Source of the DNA: Acanthosoma haemorrhoidale
Taxonomy: Eukaryota > Arthropoda > Insecta > Hemiptera > Acanthosomatidae
Length of the DNA stretch: 64,000 nt
Direction of reading: 5' to 3'
Assembly: GCA_930367205.1 (NCBI GenBank)
Contig: OV884014.1
Coordinates: forward strand, 75,681,104-75,745,103
Shown one piece after another: positions 22,101-35,044 of the stretch (the first letter of the stretch is position 1; every line of letters begins with the position of its first letter). The position numbers and the translations under genes were made by a program. The notes beneath the pieces are model-generated. The model saw only the letters and a program-made list of their open reading frames with translations. It did not search any database and was not told the origin of the DNA.

Positions 22101-23960
22101 TTATAGAAAATCGTTAACATAGTGAGAATCCCTTTCTTCAAAATATCGCTAACATAAATAAATTACCCAGACATCCCACACTCCAAAGCTTAGGGTACAA
22201 TATACTATGAAGAAACGTTTTTCTATTTGCATATAGCTTTTATTTATTCTTTTGTCCTGAAATAAAATTTATGTGCACTTCCAATGATGGATTTAATCAT
22301 AACCTAGAGTGACGATGTCAGTCTTTTGTTTTTAGACTAGACGCAATCGATATTAGGATAACATCAATGTATTTGATTTGAATGCTTCTTGCAATGTTAA
22401 TAGATGTCAATTATTTTAAATTTACAAACGGAGTGTGAGGTGCTTAGAGGATGGCAGTAGCACGTTTGCTGCTTACAACTAATAGTTTTAGTTGCCCAAG
22501 AGTTGATCATTTATTTGTTTAAGAATCATTGATCAGAAAGTCCCACATCATACTAGCTGTAACATTGCGTGTAAAATGTGCCTCTATAACCCTTTCTTTT
22601 ACTGTTTTCGGGACCTGAGGTCGACTTAAGTAGTCAGTTAAAATAATGGTTTGTAGGATACAAAAACTGATATGATAAGGACTCTGAACAAAACATGGAT
22701 ATTTTCGGGTAAATGGCAGACTTTAAACACGAAAATGTTTGGTTATTTGTATTCAAAGTGATGGATCAATAGAACAGTGATTTTTTGAGTAATGAATGCT
22801 TCGGCAGCTGATGAAGAAATAAAAGTTTATATTAATAAAACGCTTTCGACAGCATAAGCATTTTCAGGCTCTGAAATGAAAATGACCTTCAAGAAAAACT
22901 TTTGCAATATAGGTGCAGATATAAATAGAATTAGTTTATATGTATGAGGGGGGGGGGGGTATTTCAGCGTACAACAGGGCATATAAAATAGCATTAACCG
23001 ATTACGATATATATTATGTCTATTAAATTAAATGTATTATAAATAATAATTTGGAGTTAAATTAAAAAGATTATTTATTGCTATAATAAAAAAAATCAGC
23101 CTTATATCTGCTGGCTATTTCGAGAAAACGCAAAACTTAGAATTTCAAGAGACTTAAGAATGTTATTTTACAATTTACTCATTATATATCATTTATGTTT
23201 TAACATATGTTTAAACTTCACTGCTATACCAGTAAATATATTCATAAACAATAAAAACCTTGTAAAGAATAAATTAAAAATATTGTTTTTCTTATATTAA
23301 TTTTTTTTTATTTAGTCGTGCTATTATAACTTTTGTGTTATTTTCAAACAATTCATTTATGCATAAATTCACTGAACTGCGTGTTAATATTTTCTAATAT
23401 GAGGGATACCCTTTGTTTATTTCCCTCCCCTACGTAATGTATTGTTTATTTTTTTGTTATTCAGAGCTAAATTTAATTATTTGTACCTTATTATTATTCA
23501 TTTGAAACACAGAACTATTATAGGTTAACAATTCGTACGGTTTACTCAAAGTAACCATGTTTATTATTTCAACCATTCTACCCAATTTCGTTTTTTTAAA
23601 TAATGGAGTCCGATAAACTCCATCTCGCTTGTCAGCCTCGTGGTACTAAAATGGAACATCTTGGTGGCCTTCTTTATCTGGGTTAGCACAATTAACTTCA
23701 AATTTGGCAACATAATTAAAAAAAAGTGAGAAGAAAATTTGTCTTAATAGTCAATTATATCCAATCACACAGCTGTTCTCCTTGTTGGTTACTGACAGTG
23801 GAAGAGGATTGGTTTCATATGGCATCGTTATCTTACTTAACCTGTCAAAAAAAAATAAAGCTAGATTGTTGCTAAGATCTATCAACTTCCGGAAGACTTT
23901 GAAATGGTTTAATGCCATTAGTATAAGTTGATATTATTGCAAATTCCCAGAGGATTGACA
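19151..23960. other. Long AT-rich stretch without recognised genes
   Basis: I read nothing convincing here. Points of note: a GC-richer patch at 19,990-20,330 with AGGTCAAAGGGCC (a DR1-like nuclear-receptor motif, near 20,048) and TATATATATAGG (20,283); and a run of 12 G at 22,948-22,959. Confidence 0.4.
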
Positions 23961-24309
23961 GCGATTGCTGAATGGCATTGGTGGATGGCACCGGAGACAG
24001 ATGAAGAGCCGACGAACACGGTACCTGTGGATTGTCGCTGCTGTGTTCCTACTTCACTCTGACAAAGAACAACTGATTTATTTGCGATTGAGATTGACAG
24101 CTACCGGGCGACACTCTCTCCCACTTCATTCCCTCATTTGTCAACCCTACAGGCAAATCGTTCCCCATTTTTTTCTCCTTTTATTTTTCTTTCTTCCTTT
24201 TTTTTTCTATTTTTTTACCATCCTTTTTCATTTTTCACAGAACGCTCGGTTGACGAATTGCCGCCCGACCTCGTGACTCCTCCGCCCTTCGCCTGACTGC
24301 TCCCTTTGA

Positions 24310-24439
24310 TTCCCTTCAGCAGATTGAGAATTCATCCCCCGAGGAAGTAATATTGGACATTGCAATCACGAAGGGACAATCCCTAAAGACGCCGGAGTAC
24401 AAAGGGGAAGGAAGAATCCGAATTCTGCCGGATATATAA
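24310..24439 (+). CDS. Candidate terminal exon, unidentified
   Basis: After an acceptor-like stretch (CTGAC branch-like motif, pyrimidines, CCCTTCAG near 24,320) the frame reads CAG ATT GAG and on through ENSSPEEVILDIAITKGQSL to a TAA near 24,437-24,439, about 38 residues. Charged, balanced composition makes it look coding. A second, very long polypyrimidine tract with TTTCACAG (24,160-24,240) lies just upstream. No homology is recognised and no upstream exon was found, so this remains tentative. Confidence 0.2.
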
Positions 24440-26430
24440 TGTCCAATCGCTTCTTCTCAAAGTTGCTCCAATCGTTTTCGAAGAACGCTTCAGAATGTTA
24501 AGGAATTTCTTATCAACGGTCTTTCATGATGGAAGAATTTTCAGCTGAGGGTTTTTTTTACAAACCGCAGTCATAATATAGGAGGCTGTTATTACAGTAT
24601 TGTCTATTTAATATATATTTTAATGATTTCAGGGCTAGATTGTCCCCATAACAATGGCAACATGCAGGGAATAACTACCATGAAGGATTCTGATAACAAG
24701 CAATTTGGCTTATTTTTCAGTTTATATCACGTAATGTGTAATTTACAGAGTTCCTAATTAAAATTATGTGTTGTTTCTTGAGAGTTTGACATGACATGAC
24801 AGTGGATCATAATTATGACAAAAGTCATCAGTAATATAAACATGAAAGCAGTTTTCAAGTGCCATTAATTAATTACATGGAATTTTAATATGCATTCAAA
24901 TAAACATCTTTTCCTTATTTGTTTTTGAAGACATTAATTTAATTTATATACTTAACAGACTCCAGATTGAAACTATTCTAGTACTAAAAACTACATTGAC
25001 ATCTTATTCATTAATTTTAAAAGCCTACAACCAAAAGACTATTATTCTTAGCACCTCTTTAACATAAAATTAACGTCATTACGTATCTCATTTTTTGTTG
25101 GATTCATTTTGCAAAACACTTTATACTAGATTATTTTCGCTTCACTTACAATTTTCAAGAAACATTTGAGTTTTACTATAAATTTCATACAAAGACAATT
25201 TTTCTGTTGAAAGTATTTAAGTTGAGAGATTCACACCCAGTTGAATTAACTATTTATTATGATTAGTTAAAATACATTTTGTAGTGTATGCAGTTTAGGG
25301 AAGTTACTAGTGCAAGTCTTACGCCTTAGTCAAGGACAAGTAGTTTATAAACTATTACTTGATATATGACCAGGGGTTTAAATTACATTATTATTCTGAA
25401 TAGCATTCAGACAGAAACAATTATATTATAAATACAATGTTATAAACAAAAAAAAAAAAGGAACTATATCTTTTTTTATAGATATTAATATCATCAGTCA
25501 AGGTTTCAACTTTTCAGGCATTTTCAGGCCTACTACTAAAATTATCTTTTAATTTTATTAATCCAGTGTTATATGCAGCGAATCGGTAAACTTACTAACC
25601 AAGCATAACCAACTTATTTGAATAATTTATAATTAAATATAATTTGCATATTATATATGACAAACCATTGGGTAAGAATCAAAACATCAACGCGATGGAC
25701 CTTGCCTTTTCCTCTAATAAAATTGATGTAAATCGTTAAGTCAAGTAAAAATTACGCCTAAGTAATTGAATGTCTGGGACCATTCAAGTTTAGTATCTCC
25801 GATATTAATTTGAGGGTTTAATTTGGACTTCAAATTAGTCGTTGTGCACGGCAATAGATCTAACGAGATCTACTAGGAAAACAATTCATGATAATAACCA
25901 TATTTTTTCAAAAGAAATTCGTTACATTGTTTAGTCGTAAATGATAATATTTTTAGTCAAAAGAAAGATAGTAATCGCTGGTAAATTACAAGAGATGCGA
26001 GATTTGTTCCCGAACGATTACAGACCCTTTAATAATTGTCACGTTGTTTGCAATTACCAACGCAAGCTACGAAATACTGGAATCGGTAAACACAGGCTCC
26101 GCAGAGTTTTTTTTTTCTTCGTCCGGCCGCAGGGATCGTAAAGGGAAATTGCAGTGTGAAGAACAGAAGAAGTACCGAAGGAGGAAGAGAAAAAGAAGAT
26201 GAGGTTTGGGAATCAACAGACGACGATAAAGATGGACAAGGTGCCAATCTCCCGGTTCTCAGGCAGATTTTTTATTTGACTAATATCTTCCGCTTTGTAA
26301 TTGAGGGGACAAGTGGCAACTAATACCGCAATGGTTTTACAAATACATATTTTATTGTTCAATTGTACTTTTTCAAACACAGCACATTTTAGAAACATTT
26401 GGACTTTATAATGGTCGCAAGCTAAATTGC
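24440..26430. other. AT-rich non-coding DNA
   Basis: No supported feature. The small frames at 25,941-26,247 lie in a local purine-rich patch and show no family features. Confidence 0.4.
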
Positions 26431-26433
26431 CAC

Positions 26434-26800
26434 ATGCAATCAGAACCGTACAGATTTTCCAATCAAAAGCTTTATGAGCTATCAACGGTACACCGTTTTA
26501 CGTGTAACATTATGCATAAAGCAACTTTCACGTCAAAACTGTATGGGAACTCAAACCCACTGATACAAGAACTGTCTATACCTGACTTACCTGGTCACAT
26601 TCAACGACAACTGAGGGGACGTTGGAATAGAGATCTTCTAAATTAATAATAATAATAAAGTATATCTAAACCTAGCATATACAACATAGGGTATGTCTTC
26701 TGCCTTCCATGATGTCAGACATTCCATTTTTTTTATTTATGTTTTTATCTTATTTACACCGCATTCGCTAGTTGCGAATAAATAAATAAAAAATTTTAAA
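26434..26800 (+). mobile_element. Third LINE family, C-terminal fragment and 3' UTR
   Basis: The 70-codon frame ends in NPLIQELSIPDLPGHIQRQL followed by RGRWNRDLLN and a stop. This resembles the RRLKR..PRDLL ending of family A and is typical of Jockey-clade ORF2. After a short (AAT)n run, about 140 bp of UTR follow and end in an A-rich AATAAATAAATAAAAAA tail near 26,795. A more decayed relative lies at 1,441-1,640. The fragment is 5' truncated near 26,434 or earlier. Confidence 0.7.
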
Positions 26801-27097
26801 AAATATTGAAAATTAAGCCAATCATTTGAAAAACCAACTTTATTCTGAGACTTTGAATAATAATAAGGCACAAATAGGTACGTCTAGCTGACAAAAAAAA
26901 ATACAAATGCAATAAACTATAAATAGTATAAACTATTAGTTAATAAATAAAAGTGTATATATGCGATGACTGCATGTACCACCAACATGAGATCGAACCA
27001 AAAAACTTGAGTAAACCTGAATGACGTTCACTAACAATTATAATTAAGAAAATAATGAAGATACAGGAATTAATAAATAATATTATTATTATTTTGC

Positions 27098-27640
27098 GTG
27101 TACGGTTGGTTTACCTATTACCTAGGGACCGTTATATGTTCCTCTGGTAAGATTGACCCAGAGATATCCCATAGAATTGCTAAAGCCAATCAAGTTTACT
27201 ACCAGATCTCCAATAGTATAGTTGGACATCGAGAGGTAGGTATGGAGACTAAAAGGCACATATACAAATCGGTTTATATCCCGACACTTACATATGGAAG
27301 TGAAAGCTGGATAATGCTTGATAAGCAAGCCAGCCGCATTACTGCAGCAGAAATGAAGTTACTGAGGAGAGCGGTTGGGAAGACATAAGCGATTGCATCA
27401 GAAATGTTCAAATGAGAGAAAAGTTTGTGGTGGCAGAACTAAAGACCACAGTCGAATCCCGAGAACTGAAGTGGTTTGGCCACGTGTGCCACATGGGAGA
27501 TGAAAGAGAACCAAAGAAAGTTCTAGAAGGCCGACCATCTGGGAAAAGACCGAGAGGACGTCCCAGTATTTCCTACCAGGAGAACATCCAGAGCATTGGA
27601 GGGAAAACACTCCAGCAGATGAAGCAGATGATCATACTTA
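27098..27640 (+). pseudogene. Endonuclease-reverse-transcriptase type LINE, C-terminal fragment
   Basis: Two overlapping frames form one protein tail after a single frameshift near 27,388. The first (27,098-27,388) holds YLGTVICSSGKIDPEISHRI, TYGSESW and AAEMKLLRRAVGKT. The second (readable from about 27,392) holds SDCIRNVQMREK, LKWFGHVCHM and GKRPRGRP. This order is the standard C-terminus of insect non-LTR elements usually annotated as endonuclease-reverse transcriptase (RTE/CR1-like groups; I cannot place it more finely). The polymerase core is absent, so it is a dead fragment. The minus-strand frames over it are shadows. Confidence 0.85.
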
Positions 27641-28809
27641 GCCCCTACTTTCTTGTCATGACCTTATCCCACACAATAGGTTGAAAAGCTTTGCACGAAC
27701 AAACTTGATGAAAATTTAACATCACTTTTCCATCGAACAAAGCCGAACTTGCTTTGGCAAATGCTTCGTTGGAATACTTAGAGCTGGAGGTGATGTCAGT
27801 TGGACATGGTCGCACTGAACTCACTGTCTTCTCCGAGGAGTCAGCTACCATAAGGAGTACTAACATTGAAATATAACAGTTTGCTATTATGTGGTTAGCA
27901 TGATCGATGTTACACAAATGTTCAATAATATTAAAAGTAATGGTGCTTCGGACGAAATATAGGAAGCCTCTAGTGGGAGGATGATGCCATTTAGGTGGGA
28001 GGTATAATAGGAAGCGGTATTAATGGGCCTAGAGAGAGGGGGGCGAAGACCATATTTTATGTACAGGACCTCTTTATACAAAATAATGGAAATAATTGAA
28101 CGGATAACAGAAATAATGGGAAAGAAACTGATTTATCCCACGTGGAGAGGAGGGAAGGCCGGGAGTACAACAGAAGAGGAGAGGAGAGGAAATGAAGTGG
28201 TGGGGCCAAAGGAACGGAAATCAAACTCGAGAATTATGCAACAAACTCTTCTCTTTTTTTTTTTTTGGTTAGTTCTTTTAACACAGGTCGATCCTCGATG
28301 GGGTTTTTCGGAAGAGGTTCCTCGCGAAGGAGTGGCCCGAAAATGGGAAATGGACCCACGGAGTACTTAAAACGACCGTAATAAAGGGGATGCGGACTCA
28401 GATAAATCACATTAATATGCCCCGGGTTATGTTTACCCCTCGGTGATTCTTACGGCGTGGGGGGTTATGGTGGGGGGCGGGTATGTTTTATTACGTCATG
28501 GGTCATAAATCGGACGGGGCAATCGGCAGAGGCAGATGTTTGGCAGCGGTAATGCCGACGATGCTTCAGAGCTGACAGTTGATCGACTGACTCAGGGCCC
28601 CTCAAGAGGCTGGTACTTCTTAGAACGAAGCATCCAAATAAATTATAATAAATATCACAATAATCGTTGTATCGTTTCTTTTTATATGTTGTATATAATA
28701 TTATATTGTTAGCAAGTTTTAACTTTTGTTGAAGAGTAAAGACGGTTGAAGAACAAAAACCGAAGTGCACCGATCCCAATTCCAATGGAATAAAGGTTCC
28801 TCATGTAAT

Positions 28810-28910
28810 GATAAACCCTTCGTACCAGGAGAGGGAATGAGACCATCAAGCATGAGCCATCGGATATAAGTATTTCGTAAGATAGATTCCTCATTTGGCT
28901 TGAGTTAACA
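28810..28910. repeat. Direct repeat unit, copy 1
   Basis: Shares ATAAACCCTTCGTA, GGAGA.GGAATGAGAC, GTAAGAT and TTCCTCATTTGGCTT with 29,371-29,480. Same orientation, about 560 bp apart, with small indels. Class unknown. Confidence 0.75.
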
Positions 28911-29370
28911 AACAGATACGGATTCATGTTATAAACAATATACATTCAAATCTAAATGCGGACAAACACTTTGTTTTTTCGTATTCTTGAGTGATACCCA
29001 CTTTCGGCGTTTAATAAAGAAAAATTTTCCTCAAAAAAGTCAAATTCCAAAAAGTCAATATCCTCAAGAAAATAAAATAAAAACCCTTTACAGCAGTGTC
29101 AAGTAGGTTTGATTCCATACTACTGCTTACTGAGATATATAGTACCACGGATTTATTTAATTATAATTACGAAAATCTTCAATAAAATTGAAATGGGTTA
29201 AATTTTATCAATTATTCACTTTTCCTGATAGTTTTAAACCCATCAGTGGAGAGTGCTACAAAAATGTTTTGATTTTAAATTATTATTATAATAATCATAA
29301 ATACATATAGCCATCATAAACATGCGTAGTTGCATAACTGCTAAGTACTGTTCTAACATGCAACCCGACA

Positions 29371-29480
29371 ATAAACCCTTCGTATCTGGAGAAGGAATGA
29401 GACGACATCAACCTATCTGTAACCAGCTATATCAGATGTAAGTATGTCTTAAGATAAATTCCTCATTTGGCTTCAGTCAA
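29371..29480. repeat. Direct repeat unit, copy 2
   Basis: Partner of 28,810-28,910; here the block is slightly longer because of an insertion around 29,405-29,420. Neither copy encodes anything. Confidence 0.75.
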
Positions 29481-30510
29481 CATCATTTGGCAACATTCAG
29501 CACTATAGTGTTGACTTTGTACGTTTTTATTGTATTATGGTGGGTACTTTATGCAGTAGTACACGTTTATTAAGTAATTTCTTTATAATTATCATTTTTA
29601 ATGTGTACATATAGATATCATTATTATACCAATTGTGATTTTGTGATTGTATTACATGTGTCAGTTCTATTTTCTTCATACTGTTTTTGTTTGCATTTAT
29701 TTTAGATTTTTAATCCTTTAAGGATATGTTTCTATTATGGATGCATATACATTATTATATCTTTTCTTATTTAGTGTATTAGCACATTGTCAATTTTAGC
29801 GGCGACTGATACTGCGTAAGTGCCAACTTTGAGTTAAATAAATGTTCGTTCTTAAGCGACACAGCCCCAGGGTCATAAAGATAGTATTATTATAGCTCAT
29901 ATTAATATTATTATACATATTTACTCGTTCCAAACTTGCCAAAGAGATTTCCGGCAGCTGTATCAGCTTTAACTCTCTTTACATAACTTTATTTTAGATT
30001 GTCCTATTGGAACCGTACTTTGACTACAACATATGCGGATTAAAAGTGCACGGGCCTCTTTAATAACGAAAACTGTGCCAGTACTTCTCTTATGATACCC
30101 AGCCCTTCGGAAGATTCGAAGGGCGCCCCGTGGTAACAATAACAATTTATCGGGGTCTGCAGCGGCACAGGATAGGAACTAAAATAAAATTTATGTCCTC
30201 AATTAAGGAAATATTGTTGGCAGTTACTGTTCTCATTTTAGGAGGGGACTTGCATCGATTATCTCTGATGGATGCCTTTTATTGAGTCATTAAGGACACA
30301 CAGGGCAATAAATCTCTGGGTGGGGGGGGGAGGCAGATGTTTTGTATTTCCTAGGGCAGCTGATGTTCCAGGATCTTTCATACTTTTCGCCATGACTCAC
30401 TGTCTTCACTGCCATGTGACCATTGTCTGAGGAACATCCTTGAAACGGTTATGGCACGCTTATTGGCTAAGTCACTTCTGTAATGTACAATTTTAGTATG
30501 TGAGTTCATT
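29481..30510. other. Non-coding DNA
   Basis: AT-rich, no gene recognised. There is a run of nine G at 30,322-30,330 in TGGGTGGGGGGGGGAGG. Confidence 0.4.
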
Positions 30511-30539
30511 TCAACAGTGAGTATTTAAATTAGTTTTTG

Positions 30540-30950
30540 TGGAGATCGTCAAGTTTATTCTCTCAAGCCTACTCTGCTGTATGGTGCACCGCTTTTTCGT
30601 TATCTGACGTATACGACAGCTCGGCGACTCCAACAATTCCAAAACGGTATACTGATGAAAGTGGTCAGAGGTACTTCATTCGAGCGAAGAAACAGTGAGC
30701 TGCATGAGATGTTTGAGCTGCCTACAGTGGATGAATTCATCCAACTTAAACATATCAAGTTTTTCGACTCCTTGCAATACCTAACAAACCCGGTGTTCAA
30801 CACCATAACCCCTGCTCCTTTCCCTCATCGATGGCAGGACGCTGTCGCAGCTGGAACGCTTTAGTTTTAGGTTATAGGTTTAGGTTTTGGTTTGTAAGTT
30901 TTTCTCCCACATTATCAAACTGAAGGTGAGCCCCATCACCTAGAATTGTA
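30540..30950 (+). mobile_element. Family-B LINE, 3' end with intact C-terminal frame
   Basis: An uninterrupted frame from about 30,564 to the stop at 30,862-30,864 reads PTLLYGAPLFRYLTY, then RGTSFERRNSELHEMFEL, PTVDEFIQLKHIKFFDSLQY and APFPHRWQ. It is followed by a UTR with TTAGG-like words (TTTTAGGTTATAGGTTTAGG) and the intact hairpin AGGTGAGCCCCATCACCT (30,931-30,948). This is the cleanest family-B copy. The minus-strand frame 30,600-30,806 is a shadow. Confidence 0.88.
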
Positions 30951-31500
30951 TTCATGTTTTAACTTTTAACCTCAAATCTAATTTATGTAACCCATCCTCC
31001 TTCAAATGAATCTGCGAATAGCAGAATGAGAAGAGAGCTGTCAATTCTTGTTCATTGATTTAGTTCCTTTTTCACAAATTGCATTAAATTCAAGGGGTTT
31101 ACGAAAATAAAAAGTGCCAATAGACCGATGCAAAAGATTACAAAACAAAAAAGAGGTAGGAATAAGTGCATATTGGGTAGCTAATGAATAGATATTAATT
31201 TGTATCAATTGATAAAGTATATTATATGTAACAGACATGGATACAACAAAATATAAGATACAATTTAAAAAAGGAGTCTGCTAGTCTGTATCCTGTATGC
31301 ATATGAAGTAAAGAGGGTAATGGAAATAAATTCAGATGTGATGATGCAGGTATTTTCCTTCCCATCTCCTTGTTATTAAAAATTATGGAATTCAATATAG
31401 ATTTTTTATAAATTAATCTAGCTTGGCCACAATTTTATACTGTTATTTGCGATTGTTACAAAAATTTAATGTACGATACATATTAATTTGCTATACATGT
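30951..31500. other. AT-rich spacer between two family-B LINE ends
   Basis: No gene recognised. It separates two convergently arranged family-B 3' ends (30,540-30,950 plus, 31,500-31,760 minus). Confidence 0.4.
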
Positions 31501-31760
31501 TTAAAAAGTGATGGGGCTCACCTTATGAATTATAAAACTTAAAACTAACTTACATCTAACAAACAAAATTTTAACCTAGTTTTCCTCGACAGTCTATTAT
31601 CGTCGATGTGGGAAGGGTGGTGTATTGCTAAGGCATACTGTTAAACACTGGGGTTGTGAGGTGCTGCAACGAGTCAACAAACTTTTTGTGTCTCCGTGGA
31701 TGAACTCTCCCACCGACGTCACACCAAGCAACGGCTGATAGACACAGCTATAAGGATTTT
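31500..31760 (-). mobile_element. Family-B LINE, short 3' end
   Basis: On the minus strand GVTSVGEFIH, a damaged LQHLTNP segment and PPFPHRR are readable, then the UTR and GGTGAGCCCCATCAC at about 31,510-31,524. Truncated just before the PLLGV motif; frame interrupted. Confidence 0.8.
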
Positions 31761-34700
31761 TTATAGGACAAATAAGGTGAGAGTGGATCAATAATACAAA
31801 ATAGATAACGAAATCTTTTTAAAATCACATGATATTATATTCTCTGATCCCTCGACAAAAACCTTCAACACAGTTACATTTTTCGTGTTTCATCAGAGTG
31901 CGGTTGCAAGCAGCTCACGAAACTAAAAACGCAAACCGATTTGTTCAGGGAATCTCTGAATTATTATTAGAATAAATACGAAATCACTTGCCTATCTACA
32001 AGTGTTTATTCACAAACAAGCGCTTTTCACTCCTGAGCCTTGGGGCAATGTGGAAACATTTAATCTGTCCCTTAAAGATACTTTGAGCAATACCCAGATC
32101 ATAGGTCACAAACTGTACTTAATTTCTAGAATGTGGTCTTCTCCCACGGTGAACGACCCATTTATGACAGTCATGTTTTAAAAAATAAAGTTATACGAAC
32201 AATGAGAATTGCGTATTGTCCACCGTCAATTCATGGTGATTTTTACTAATATATTCATGGTTAGAAAGGTTATTTTCAGAGTCTCTGAGATGGTTTAACG
32301 AACAAAGTGTAATATTTTTGATTTTTCCTGTTATGACTAAAATACTCACCTATATGACTTTATTATTCGGAATTAACATGAAGAGGTAGGAGTCGACCGA
32401 TAGTGAGGCAAGTTACCATTTAACTTTAATTTCGCTTTTATTAATCTGGTGTGCTACTTTTGTTTTCAATTAGTTGCTCATTTACCTTACGAGGCAGAGC
32501 TAAGGAGACAAAAAATCAATGAAAAAAAAAAATTGGTCGAGCAGTCAGTATCACCAGGCTACGGGGACGGTCATTTTTTCGGGTGTTTTAGCTACGTGTG
32601 AAAAAAATCAATGGTTATATTGAGTGAATCCTAAATATCTTAAGGGCTGTGCATTGAGGAATCGTTGAGTTTTTGCGTTAAATTCCAGCAATATATCCTA
32701 AAATACAATTACCCTTTACTTGTTTCAAAGTAAAGCCTCTTCCTCCGGGCTCTGATTGGTGCAAGAAGAGCTCTCCTCCGCCCTTTACCTGCCGTCCACG
32801 GACTCCCCCGTCAGCCCTTAGCCTTTTCAAACGGATGCTTTATCGGGGGGAGCGGCTGAGCGGGCAGAGGACAATATAGGCAAGAGTATGATACAATGGG
32901 CATTGTCCCCCAAGAACGTAATTCAGGATCGTGACCAACTCCCCTGATTAATAATTCACCACTAAATCAATGTTAAAATATTCACGTTAGCTTTTGGTGA
33001 GCTTACAGGACACGACTTGTAGCCTCATTAATATCCTATATTATAGTCGTGTTGGCTCCTTCTCTTCGCTCCGGTCCCCTCCCCAGAGCTCCGTCCCATC
33101 GCTATGCAGTCGGCAATGAAGATGCAATTGTAGAGAGTACTTGAGTATGCGGCTGACTCATAACAACTTTGAAGATGACAGTAGAACTGATCTCATTCAA
33201 AAAGAAATACAAATTCGATCGCAATTTGTGGCCTCCCCAAATGATTTCATATATACAAATAATGGTGTTAATAATCTCATGCTTTTACGTCAAAATAAAA
33301 CTACAATTACAAACAGACCTTACAGTATAATTATCCATTAGGCAGATAACTATAGTTACGTTTTGAAACCTCAGGGCAGCAATTCCAACTAGCTATTCAT
33401 ACATGTAGGGTTTCGTTTTTGTCTTTCTAGGTCCGAAAACCCTTACGCCTGTCTGAGTATTTTGGTCTTTGTGAGTCTAATAACTGTCATTAATCAATTT
33501 AAAACATGGCAATAAAAAAAATCGTAAATTTTAGTACAGGGTTTCGAACTAATCGTTTAGACTACCCTGACTAAGCACGTGTTCTTGTTTTTAACCGAAA
33601 TTGCAAAAGGCCATTTGAATCGTACTCACAACTTCAACATTAATATTGTTTTACTGGCATAATATTTTTCATGGTAGTTGAATTTGATTATGTTGAAAGG
33701 CTGGTTTTGGGGTATTCATAATAATATATGATGGGGCAAAAGACAGGGTGGTGTAAGTCAAATTTTCTTCATTTTGAACAAACAATGTAATAAATTTCAC
33801 AGGAACAAATTGAAACGAGGTTTGATTGAAAGTAATTGTGAAGTAAATTCTATTTTTGCTTTTAAATTGCTATTTTAAACATCTGAAAATGGCTCGTACG
33901 AGTCCATAGTCCAAGTAATAAATAAATACATTTTTTCGAGGTTTATAAACAATTGAAAAACAGCTAACAAAAGTAAGGTTGTGACTTCGTTTCGGTTTCT
34001 TTTAACAGCTAAACGTTCTAGCTTGTATTTCTATGCAGGCTGAATTGTTGAAATTTGACGTACAGCTCTGTGTTCAATCCCCTCATACGTACAGCTCTCT
34101 CTGGCCTGCATAAATCATTTTACACTGTTACGTGTGCTTTTAGCAGCTTGGCTATCACTCTCAAGTGTATTATAATTAAATTGGCATAATAAGAAATGTA
34201 TCCCTAAGAAAAAAATAATCAGTATAATAAAATAACGGCGGGTATGCTATGAGATATGTACTGTTAGTAATGAAAAATTAATATGTTCCTATCATACTAA
34301 GCAGAGCATCAAAATTTTACCATCCTGATTGGTAATATACATAACGCGTTGTGGACCATAACCTATAACAGCCATTAGAGCAGTCATGTTGTTGTTGAGT
34401 AGCGAAACAATTAAATGTGTCATGCATCACACTCGATTCTTAATTGGTAATTATTTGTACATATTATTGACTCTTAGTTATATTAGTTTAAACATTTTGA
34501 GAGTGGCTAGGTCGACCTGTGGATTGTAACGTTTTGAGAAAACAAAAATTGCATCATAAAACATGCCTGTGAACGTGAAAGAAGGCTGTGAAAAGTCGTC
34601 AAGGAAAAAGATGAGAAAGAGACGAGGAAAACCTGCCCCTGAGATGTTTTTTGAATTCGACTTACGCTGAGTGCTTCTAACGTAAAACGTGTAATCTTGG

Positions 34701-35044
34701 AAGAAATATCTATAGCATTAAATATAAGAATTGTTTCCCATCATACTTGAATGCACCATAACTTAATTTGTCAAATGTTTAATTAAGAGCCTCGACAGAA
34801 TAGTCATGAGACAAGAATAATTTTTTTTTTTTAATCGTTGTAATGAGGAAATAATTAAATGAGGATTTCAAGTGGCCCGAAAAAATTCAAGAGGTTTTGC
34901 AAAATTTGCGGTAGTTTCCAGGAGCCCTGCCTAGTCCAGCACCTATGATTGTTATTAATTCCAGTATTAAGGCTTATACTCGATAGTATACTAATTCAAA
35001 ACACCATTATCCTGTGTTTATTCTATCTTGTTTCCATAATTACT
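31761..35044. other. AT-rich non-coding DNA with GC-richer patches
   Basis: No supported gene. Patches at 32,740-32,890 (one ATTGGTG CCAAT-type box near 32,755) and 33,050-33,120 are GC-richer and could be regulatory. A TTCGAACT word at 33,543 was considered as part of a tRNA-like unit and rejected. Confidence 0.4.

Noticed and set aside
33540..33580. Possible tRNA-like A and B boxes on the minus strand
   Set aside because: The two boxes are only about 10 bp apart, too close for a tRNA or tRNA-derived promoter.
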